Source: Fen-1258 sp027348115 (GTDB lineage Bacteria; Bacteroidota; Ignavibacteria; Ignavibacteriales; Melioribacteraceae). From it: a stretch of 16,622 nucleotides of DNA. The notes below the pieces were generated by a model, which was given only the letters and a program-made list of their open reading frames with translations, had not been told where the DNA came from and searched no databases. Below are positions 1 to 6,439 of the stretch, in pieces. Numbering within the stretch: the first letter of the stretch is position 1; each line of letters opens with the position of its first letter. The stretch lies in assembly GCA_027348115.1 (NCBI GenBank), contig DAIEQA010000297.1, positions 1 to 16,622 of the forward strand, written 5' to 3'. The translations under genes and the position numbers were made by a program.

Positions 1-239
1 TAAAAGACTTTTGATAAAAAGTGAGAATCGAGTCCTTCTTTCTTGCCTAATTTGATCAACCTATTTAATAAATCTGCTTCCCGTTTTTGATCCCTGATAG
101 GGCTTTTAGATATTTCTTTTGCCTGTATTACACCCTTAGCTAGTTCTCGCCTTTCGGATAGAAGTTTGATTAGTTCAGAATCAACCTTGTTAATGTCTTC
201 ACGCAGTTTTACCAGTCCTGGTATTTTCTTTTTGCTCAT
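1..239 (-). CDS. Chorismate mutase domain of a PheA-type protein (partial, N-terminal 79 residues)
   Basis: The minus strand reads from an ATG at 239 to the window edge without a stop and gives an AroQ-type chorismate mutase domain, which converts chorismate to prephenate in phenylalanine and tyrosine synthesis. The fold signature is clear: LREDINKVDSELIKLLSERR near residues 12-31, an AKE stretch at 40-42, and RDQKREADLLNRLIKLG from 49. Compared from memory with the E. coli PheA mutase domain, the active-site residues Arg11, Arg28, Lys39, Asp48, Arg51 and Glu52 all have counterparts two positions later (Arg13, Arg30, Lys41, Asp50, Arg53, Glu54). Similarity continues to the cut end, so a prephenate dehydratase domain and an ACT domain probably follow outside the window. 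A stand-alone mutase or a DAHP synthase fusion cannot be excluded. It is divergent from the cytochrome operon and probably unrelated to it. Confidence 0.85.
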   Translation of the reverse strand, partial: MSKKKIPGLVKLREDINKVDSELIKLLSERRELAKGVIQAKEISKSPIRDQKREADLLNRLIKLGKKEGLDSHFLSKVF

Positions 240-281
240 CTAAATACGAATGATTGTTAATAATTGGATGTCGAAAGTAAT

Positions 282-314
282 CAAATTTATTAGAGAAATA
301 AAGCTTAAACCAAA
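282..314 (-). promoter_or_regulatory. Possible promoter for the chorismate mutase gene
   Basis: Read on the minus strand, TAAATTTG (289-282) fits the Bacteroidota -7 form TAnnTTTG. A TTTG lies 21 bases upstream (314-311). This would start transcription about 35 bases before the ATG at 239. The spacing is at the long end of what is usual and the region is AT-rich, so the call is tentative. No clear Shine-Dalgarno sequence precedes the ATG. Confidence 0.35.
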
Positions 315-339
315 TTTTTGATCTTAACGGCAAATTAAA

Positions 340-370
340 TTGACACGAAAACAGAATTGTAGTAAGTTTG
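340..370 (+). promoter_or_regulatory. Promoter of the Fe-S/NrfD/cytochrome/two-component operon
   Basis: A perfect TTGACA (340-345) is followed after 17 bases by TAAGTTTG (363-370), an exact match to the Bacteroidota TAnnTTTG -7 box. Transcription would begin near 376-378, leaving a leader of about 70 bases before the ATG at 447. The leader contains an imperfect inverted repeat (TCTCC at 384-388 and GGAGA at 408-412, extended by ATAT on each inner side) that could be an operator or a leader hairpin. Confidence 0.55.
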
Positions 371-446
371 AATTGGATATAAGTCTCCAATATACGATAA
401 AACATATGGAGATTAATTCGATAAGTTCATCTTATTCGGAGGAATA

Positions 447-1355
447 ATGGCTACTCAATCCAGAAGAGACTTCTTCAAAACAGCCGCAGTGTTGGGAACC
501 GCTGCAGCTGGGCTAACTTCAAAACCAACTAAAGCAGCTCCTAAAGAAATTTTATCGGAAGACAGAATGGGCGTACTTGTTGATACGACGGTTTGTATTG
601 GCTGCCGTAAATGTGAATGGGCATGCAAAACTGCGCATAATCTTCCAACCGCATCTTTGGAAAGTTACGATGATAAAAGTGTTTTCAAACAAATGAGAAG
701 ACCGGACGACAAAGCGTTGACAGTTGTAAACGAATATCCAGCAAAACTCGGCGAGTTATACCCTACTACAGTTAAAGTTCAGTGCATGCACTGTGATCAT
801 CCGGCATGCGTTTCTGCCTGCATCGTAGGCGCTTTTTCAAAACAGGAAAATGGTTCGGTAATTTGGGATACGGATAGATGCATCGGCTGCCGCTACTGCA
901 TGGTTGCCTGTCCATTCCAAGTGCCTGCGTTTGAATATGAAAAAGCAATCAATCCACAAATTAAAAAATGCGATTTCTGTTTTGAAAGAACAAAAGTCGG
1001 TAAACTTCCTGCCTGTGTAGATATTTGTCCCGTAGAGGCATTAACATACGGAAAGAGAGAAGAATTGGTTAAAGTTGCTCGTGAACGGATTAGATTATAT
1101 CCTAAACGATATATAAATAACATCTACGGAGAGTACGAAGTCGGCGGCACATCGTGGATGTATTTGGCAAGTCGCGAATTTGCCGAACTTCAATTTCCAA
1201 AGCTTGGCAATAATCCGGCGCCCGGAGTAAGCGAAGCAATACAGCATGGAATCTTTGCCTACTTTGTTCCTCCCATTGCGTTGTACGCCCTGCTTGGCGG
1301 TGTAATGTGGATTAATAAGAATAAGAAAAAATCCGAATCTGATACGGAGATATAG
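447..1355 (+). CDS. Tat-exported HybA-like ferredoxin subunit with four [4Fe-4S] clusters and a C-terminal membrane anchor
   Basis: This is a periplasmic electron-transfer subunit of a membrane quinone oxidoreductase. A twin-arginine signal (SRRDFFK, residues 5-11) shows export in folded form. Sixteen cysteines form four cluster motifs: Cys50/53/56/60, Cys113/116/121/125, Cys145/148/151/155 and Cys175/178/190/194. A single hydrophobic segment at about 266-288, followed by a lysine-rich tail, anchors the C-terminus. This layout is that of HybA of hydrogenase-2 and of relatives such as DsrO. The start is well supported by GGAGGA at 438-443. The NrfD-like gene begins two bases after the stop, so the two subunits are almost certainly a pair. 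No hydrogenase or molybdopterin catalytic subunit is encoded nearby, and the next partner is a 13-haem cytochrome. The complex therefore more likely passes electrons between quinone and cytochromes, as proposed for some Geobacter Cbc complexes. Confidence 0.9.
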   Translation: MATQSRRDFFKTAAVLGTAAAGLTSKPTKAAPKEILSEDRMGVLVDTTVCIGCRKCEWACKTAHNLPTASLESYDDKSVFKQMRRPDDKALTVVNEYPAKLGELYPTTVKVQCMHCDHPACVSACIVGAFSKQENGSVIWDTDRCIGCRYCMVACPFQVPAFEYEKAINPQIKKCDFCFERTKVGKLPACVDICPVEALTYGKREELVKVARERIRLYPKRYINNIYGEYEVGGTSWMYLASREFAELQFPKLGNNPAPGVSEAIQHGIFAYFVPPIALYALLGGVMWINKNKKKSESDTEI

Positions 1356-1357
1356 TT

Positions 1358-2599
1358 ATGAGCGAAAATTTTAAACCTACACCGGTACCGCGCAAATATT
1401 TTACGCCTGGAGTAATTTTTTTGTGTGTGATAGCATTGAACGGAATTATTTTTTTACTCTCAAGATTTATTTGGGGAATCGGCGCCGTTACAAATCTGGA
1501 TAACCAGCATCCGTGGGGAATTTGGATTGGAATAGATGTAGCGGCAGGAGTGGCTTTAGCCGCGGGTGGATTCACTACCGCCGCCCTCGGTCATATAATT
1601 CATAAAGAAGAATATCATGTTATTGTACGTCCCGCGCTATTAACAGCCATGCTCGGATACACTTTTGTAGCATTAAGCGTAATGATCGACCTTGGAAGAT
1701 ATTACTACATTTGGCACCCGCTCTTGATGTGGAACGGCAACTCGGTTTTATTCGAAGTGGGTATTTGCGTCATGATCTATCTGACCGTTCTATACATCGA
1801 ATTTTTACCTATTGTGTGCGAACGGTTTATAGGACGAGTAAACCTTCCGGGATTTTTAAAATCATTGAACAATCCGTTGGATAAATTATTACGGGCACTG
1901 GATCGCGGATTGGATAAAACCATGTTCATTTTTATTATTGCCGGCGTCGTTCTTTCATGCCTGCATCAATCCTCACTCGGAACGTTAATGGTAATTGCCG
2001 GCCCCAAGATGCACCCGTTATGGCAGACTCCTATACTCCCACTTTTGTTTTTACTCTCAGCAATTTCGGTAGGATTCCCGATGGTAATAATGGAGTCTAT
2101 TATTACTTCGCGTTCGTTCGGATTAAAACCGGAGATGGATGTTTTAGCTAACCTGGCCAGTATGGTTGCAACATTACTCGGCATCTACCTGTCGTTCAAA
2201 ATAGGCGATATGGTAATCAGAAAAACTTTTGTCTATCTGAATGAATTCAACACGGCAAGTGTAATGTTTGTTCTGGAAGTTGTGATTGGCATTGTTATTC
2301 CGCTGAGAATGTTTTTATCAAGACAAATACAAAAATCCCAGTTAGGATTGTTCATAGCATCACTATTGGTTATAATCGGCGTCTTAATGAATCGAATTAA
2401 TAATTTTCTGGTGGCCTATACTCCTCCGTACCAGTTTCGTTCTTATTTCCCGTCGATAGGAGAGATTTCGGTTACTCTCGGATTTATAGCGCTCGAAATA
2501 CTTTTGTTCCGCGCGATGGTAATGATATTTCCCGTTGTGAGTTTACCTCATGTTTCTACATCTCGTACCAAATTTTCAATTCGGGGAGTGTCGCAATGA
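1358..2599 (+). CDS. NrfD/HybB-family integral membrane subunit (quinone site)
   Basis: A very hydrophobic protein of 413 residues with about ten membrane-spanning segments, close in length to HybB. Family hallmarks are WGIWIGIDV near residues 53-61 and the LHQSSLGTLMVIAGP segment in the middle, which is typical of HybB. NrfD/PsrC/HybB proteins carry no haem. They bind menaquinone at the periplasmic side and exchange electrons with their ferredoxin partner, here the upstream HybA-like protein. The ATG at 1358 follows the preceding stop by two bases, and the gene's TGA overlaps the ATG of the 13-haem cytochrome (ATGA at 2596-2599), which points to translational coupling and a three-subunit complex. 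The direction of electron flow, quinol oxidation or quinone reduction, cannot be read from the sequence. Confidence 0.9.
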   Translation: MSENFKPTPVPRKYFTPGVIFLCVIALNGIIFLLSRFIWGIGAVTNLDNQHPWGIWIGIDVAAGVALAAGGFTTAALGHIIHKEEYHVIVRPALLTAMLGYTFVALSVMIDLGRYYYIWHPLLMWNGNSVLFEVGICVMIYLTVLYIEFLPIVCERFIGRVNLPGFLKSLNNPLDKLLRALDRGLDKTMFIFIIAGVVLSCLHQSSLGTLMVIAGPKMHPLWQTPILPLLFLLSAISVGFPMVIMESIITSRSFGLKPEMDVLANLASMVATLLGIYLSFKIGDMVIRKTFVYLNEFNTASVMFVLEVVIGIVIPLRMFLSRQIQKSQLGLFIASLLVIIGVLMNRINNFLVAYTPPYQFRSYFPSIGEISVTLGFIALEILLFRAMVMIFPVVSLPHVSTSRTKFSIRGVSQ

Positions 2600-3726
2600 A
2601 AAAAATAATTTTGTTATTAATCGCTTTGCCGTTTCTTGTAAACGCGCAATCCAAAAATGATAAGAACCACGCTGCCTCAACTTCACTGAAATGTTCTACG
2701 TGTCACGACTGCAGTATTCCTACAAAAGAAAAGCCGTGTTTAAAAATGTGCCCGCGCGAAAATATGATTACGATAGAACAAAAACCGGCTGATGCACCAA
2801 AAACAATTGTGATAGATATTTTTCACGGTAAAAAGAATTTGTACGGACCAGTAACATTTTCACATCAAGCGCATGCGGAAATGGCTTTCATGTCTGGCGG
2901 ATGCAAGATGTGTCATCATTACAATCCACCGGGAAACGTTATTGGATGCAGCGAGTGCCATGAAAAAGACCGCAAGCGTACGGACGTAAGCAAACCGGAT
3001 CTGGTTGGAGCCGAACATCGCCTGTGCCTCAACTGCCATCGTTCATGGAGCGGTTCTACGGATTGCGTGCAGTGCCACCAACCAAAAGGTAAATTGCCTG
3101 CGAACGTAACAAACCAGGGTAAACAAAAATCTGCACCGATACATCCGACCGTAAAAATTCCGACAGTGATAACTTATAAGACAAATACTAATCAAGGAAA
3201 GGAAGTAACTTTTTATCACGATCAGCATGTAAACTTTTTTGGAAAAGATTGCTCGGAATGCCACTCGAATCAAAGTTGCACAAAATGCCATGCCGCGCCC
3301 GGCGTTAAAAAAATTGCAACTCAATCGACAGCGGAGAAGCATCTTAAATGCAGCAGCTGTCATAATACAAAAACATCGTGTACAACCTGTCATGCAAACA
3401 AAGAGATGCCGGGGTTCAGCCACGTGGCTCGAACCGGTTTTGATATAACACGATTTCACGGCAATCTTGCATGTTCAAGGTGTCATACAACCAAAGGGAT
3501 CTTTACCGGATTAAAAGCCGATTGCGTAAATTGTCATGGCAAGTGGACGCAGGAAAATTTTCAACATAAAGTTACCGGTGTAGTTCTTGACGAAACACAC
3601 TCTGCTTTAGAATGCACCGATTGTCATCAGGAAAAAAACTATGTTAAACCTGATTGCAAAAACTGTCACGATGATAAATCTTTTCCGGCTAACGTTCCCG
3701 GGAAATTGATTAAGAAACGAGGATGA
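2596..3726 (+). CDS. Periplasmic 13-haem cytochrome c, third subunit of the quinone oxidoreductase
   Basis: A cleavable signal peptide (MKKIILLLIALPFLVNAQ) is followed by 13 CXXCH motifs, beginning with CSTCH at residues 33-37 and ending with CKNCH near the C-terminus. Many histidines between the motifs, such as FSHQAH and FYHDQH, are suitable distal ligands for bis-histidine c3/c7-type haems. Just after the first haem is a second cysteine cluster: Cys39, and CLKMCPR at 48-54. I recall this arrangement from related cytochromes, but its role is not known to me. The gene overlaps both neighbours by ATGA, so it is co-translated with the NrfD-like protein before it and the haem-sensor kinase after it. 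Fe-S, NrfD and multihaem subunits together resemble the make-up of Geobacter Cbc-type complexes. The protein would take electrons from the Fe-S subunit and pass them to periplasmic cytochromes. Confidence 0.9.
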   Translation: MKKIILLLIALPFLVNAQSKNDKNHAASTSLKCSTCHDCSIPTKEKPCLKMCPRENMITIEQKPADAPKTIVIDIFHGKKNLYGPVTFSHQAHAEMAFMSGGCKMCHHYNPPGNVIGCSECHEKDRKRTDVSKPDLVGAEHRLCLNCHRSWSGSTDCVQCHQPKGKLPANVTNQGKQKSAPIHPTVKIPTVITYKTNTNQGKEVTFYHDQHVNFFGKDCSECHSNQSCTKCHAAPGVKKIATQSTAEKHLKCSSCHNTKTSCTTCHANKEMPGFSHVARTGFDITRFHGNLACSRCHTTKGIFTGLKADCVNCHGKWTQENFQHKVTGVVLDETHSALECTDCHQEKNYVKPDCKNCHDDKSFPANVPGKLIKKRG

Positions 3727-5621
3727 ATAAGTTAAAGAGAGTTTTTAGAAAAATAAGTCTAAAGCTGATTTTAGTTGTAAGCGCAACGGCGATTATTATT
3801 ATCGGGGTGTATTCCTACTTTAATATAAAATCGCAAAGTGATGTTTTGCTTTCAGAAGTAAAACGCCACGCAAACCAGCTCAGCGAGTCGGTTAAAAATT
3901 CGACACGTTATGTTATGCTTTTAAACCAGCGCGATCACATTCAGGAAATGATTAATCGAATCGGCATCGATCCTTCAATTCATAATGTACGTATTCTGAA
4001 TAAAGAAGGAGAAATAATTTATTCGGCACGCAAGGACGACATAGGTAAGATGCTGGATAAACATGCCGAAAGCTGTTATGCATGCCATGCTGAAAACAAA
4101 CCTCTCGAAAAATTAGCCATTACAGATCGGACAAGAATTTTCAAGTCGGCTCCTGATTCTGCGAGGATTCTCGGCATCATAAATCCAATTTACAATGAAA
4201 AATCTTGCTACGAAGCCGACTGCCATGCGCATTCGGCTAAGGCAAAAGTTCTTGGCGTTCTCGATGTTACAATTTCCCTTGCGGAAGTTGACGAGCAAAT
4301 AAGGCAAAACGAAATTCGAGAATTAGTTTTTGCGTTGTTCGCCGTCTCCGGTATCGGTTTTATAATTGGGTTTTTTGTTAAGCGATGGGTCGATTCGCCG
4401 GTCAAAGAGTTGGTTAATGCAACAGACCAGGTTGCCGGGGGAAATCTTAATTATAAAATAAAAGATCTCAGCAAGGATGAACTGGGCGCGCTTGGAAAAT
4501 CGTTCAACAACATGACCAAGAAATTGGATGAGACGAATCAACAGCTCTATCAATCTACAAAGATGGCCTCGCTCGGTCAATTAGCAGCAGGCGTTGCGCA
4601 TGAAATCAATAATCCGCTTACAGGCGTTCTTACATACAGCAGCTTCCTTCTGAAGCGGACAAAAGACAACCCTCAAATGCAGGAGGACTTGAATGTAATT
4701 GTCCGCGAGACAATGCGCAGCCGCGAAATTGTTAAGGGATTACTCGACTTTGCGCGTCAATCTACCCCTAAGAAAAGCATGATTGACATCAACGAAATAA
4801 TTAATAGGGCTTTAACCGTAATCAATAATCAGCTGAAGCTTAATAAGGTAGAATTGATTAAGGATTTCGATACAGCACTTCCTAAGATAACGGCGGACGC
4901 AAATCAAATTCAGCAGGTCTTCTTAAACTTATTCGTTAATGCCATAGACGCGATGAATCAAAGCGGAGGCAAATTAACCATAAAGACCTCGCAGTTGAGT
5001 TTATCGCCGAGAGGAAACACACAAATTAAAAATGCCGTATGCGGTAAGACCCATACCTTGATAGATCACGAACATAAAATCGGCGGAATGCCGTCGTTAC
5101 GAGTCAAGATTAAATCGAACGGAACAGAAGGATTCGTTCACATAGACCCGCTATACGGCGGCAAGCGCAACTATTTCGGAATTTCTATGGAGAAAAACAA
5201 CATTAGTTCTCTATCATGCCCTGCCTGCGATATTTCTTTGATCGATAAAAACAGCGCTTGCCCAAAATGCGGTGGGCCTGTTTACAAAATTCAAATACCT
5301 AATATGGGTTTTGTCGAGGGCTGCGCTTCATTTAAAGATGATTGGCAAAAATGGGATTACGTAGACAAAGCCGGCGAGAAAAAATTTGTAGAGATAAACG
5401 TAAGCGATACCGGCTGCGGTATTCCGCCGGAAAATTTGAACAAAATTTTCGAACCGTTTTTCTCCACAAAAGGTCAACGCGGTACAGGTTTGGGACTTTC
5501 CGTAATCTGGGGAATAATAGATAATCACAACGGCTCCATACATGTACAAAGTGAAATAAATGTAGGAACAATTTTTTCAATTCGTCTTCCGCAGGGAGAT
5601 TTAGCAAAGAATATTTTATGA
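3723..5621 (+). CDS. Membrane sensor histidine kinase with a haem c periplasmic domain and a cysteine-rich insert in its ATPase domain
   Basis: Domains in order: TM1 at about 12-33; a periplasmic sensor domain at 34-197 with one canonical haem motif (CYACH, 118-122) and one CX4CH motif (Cys162, Cys167, His168); TM2 at 198-219; HAMP 220-275; a dimerisation domain with phospho-acceptor His293 in AHEINNPL; and a HATPase domain. The HATPase N box lies near 398-410, G1 is DTGCGIP from 562, the F box is FEPFFST, and G2 is GTGLGL near 587. Between N and G1 is an insertion of about 130 residues (roughly 424-555) holding CGKTH (440-444), CPAC (499-502), CPKC (513-516) and Cys534, which looks like one or two metal sites. 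The haems probably sense redox state or a small ligand in the periplasm. The gene sits between the 13-haem cytochrome and two response regulators with ATGA overlaps on both sides, so the regulators are its likely partners. Confidence 0.9.
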   Translation: MNKLKRVFRKISLKLILVVSATAIIIIGVYSYFNIKSQSDVLLSEVKRHANQLSESVKNSTRYVMLLNQRDHIQEMINRIGIDPSIHNVRILNKEGEIIYSARKDDIGKMLDKHAESCYACHAENKPLEKLAITDRTRIFKSAPDSARILGIINPIYNEKSCYEADCHAHSAKAKVLGVLDVTISLAEVDEQIRQNEIRELVFALFAVSGIGFIIGFFVKRWVDSPVKELVNATDQVAGGNLNYKIKDLSKDELGALGKSFNNMTKKLDETNQQLYQSTKMASLGQLAAGVAHEINNPLTGVLTYSSFLLKRTKDNPQMQEDLNVIVRETMRSREIVKGLLDFARQSTPKKSMIDINEIINRALTVINNQLKLNKVELIKDFDTALPKITADANQIQQVFLNLFVNAIDAMNQSGGKLTIKTSQLSLSPRGNTQIKNAVCGKTHTLIDHEHKIGGMPSLRVKIKSNGTEGFVHIDPLYGGKRNYFGISMEKNNISSLSCPACDISLIDKNSACPKCGGPVYKIQIPNMGFVEGCASFKDDWQKWDYVDKAGEKKFVEINVSDTGCGIPPENLNKIFEPFFSTKGQRGTGLGLSVIWGIIDNHNGSIHVQSEINVGTIFSIRLPQGDLAKNIL

Positions 5622-6406
5622 AGAAGCATTACCAAATATTGATTATAGACGACGAGGAAGTTGTAATACAATCTCTTTCCAAGATAGCTGCTCTGGACGA
5701 CATTTCGGTAGATTCCGCAAACGACGCTATCGCGGCCCTCGATAAAATAAATTCTTCCGGCTATGATTTAATAATTTGCGATATAATGCTTCCTGGAATG
5801 GACGGATTCCAATTTCTTGCCGCGGTTGAATCGCTGCATATCGATACGCCGGTGATAATGACAACCGGTTATTCAACTATTGAGAACGCGGTAAAATCTC
5901 TTTACACAGGCGCAATCGATTTTATACCTAAGCCCTTTACAATCGACGAGATGACAAGCGCCATCCATCGAGGTATTAAGTACAGCGAGCTGATAAGAAA
6001 TAAAAAAAATAAGAATGAACCCGTGATCATTGTTCCTTGCCCGGCAAAGTATTTACGTCTTGGTTATTCAAGCTGGATGAATAAAGAACTCGACGGCTCG
6101 GTTCTAATTGGGGCAACAAACATGTTTATTAAAACCTTAGAGCAAATTAAATCCGTAGAGTTGATGGATATAGAGAGCTCATTAACCCAGGCCTCGCCGG
6201 CCGTAAAATTTAATACGGAAGACGGACTGGTTCACCAGCTTTGCGCCGTTATCAGCGGATCAATCATCGACAGGAACGAAAAACTTTTAAATGAACCCGA
6301 GTTGTTGGAAAAAGATCCGTACTTCGACGGGTGGATTTACAGAATAATTCCAACTGAACTAGAATATGAAATGAAACTACTTATCCCGTGCAGTTCGGAT
6401 AGGTAG
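5618..6406 (+). CDS. Response regulator: receiver domain with a degenerate GcvH-like output domain
   Basis: Residues 5-122 form a standard receiver domain: acidic pair Asp11/Asp12, phospho-acceptor Asp55 in CDIMLPGMDG, Thr83 and Lys105. The C-terminal part (about 145-256) is not a DNA-binding or enzyme domain. It follows the glycine-cleavage H protein pattern, most clearly in NEPELLEKDPYFDGW (225-239), which matches the H-protein form NPELVNxDPYGxGW. The lipoyl lysine normally lies eight residues before the proline of PVSG. Here the equivalent motif is VISG (211-214) and that position is Gly203, so lipoylation is not expected. The start overlaps the kinase stop (ATGA), which marks it as a direct kinase partner. 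With no helix-turn-helix or AAA+ domain, the output is probably a protein-protein interaction. The H-protein assignment comes from motif recognition alone. Confidence 0.85.
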   Translation: MKKHYQILIIDDEEVVIQSLSKIAALDDISVDSANDAIAALDKINSSGYDLIICDIMLPGMDGFQFLAAVESLHIDTPVIMTTGYSTIENAVKSLYTGAIDFIPKPFTIDEMTSAIHRGIKYSELIRNKKNKNEPVIIVPCPAKYLRLGYSSWMNKELDGSVLIGATNMFIKTLEQIKSVELMDIESSLTQASPAVKFNTEDGLVHQLCAVISGSIIDRNEKLLNEPELLEKDPYFDGWIYRIIPTELEYEMKLLIPCSSDR

Positions 6407-6439
6407 TAAATTAAGCTTTATAAAACAAGGAGAACAGTT

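Noticed and set aside
199..405. Minus-strand open frame of 68 codons overlapping the chorismate mutase start and the divergent promoters
   Set aside because: It is in another frame from the clear chorismate mutase protein, has no ribosome site or domain, and covers the promoter region.
384..412. Leader inverted repeat as a known riboswitch or attenuator
   Set aside because: The repeat is short and imperfect with a bulge and no U-tract, and matches no riboswitch I recognise; kept only as a note under the promoter.
447..2599. Hydrogenase-2 (HybA/HybB) locus
   Set aside because: No hydrogenase large or small subunit is present and the third gene is a multihaem cytochrome; only the subunit families are shared.
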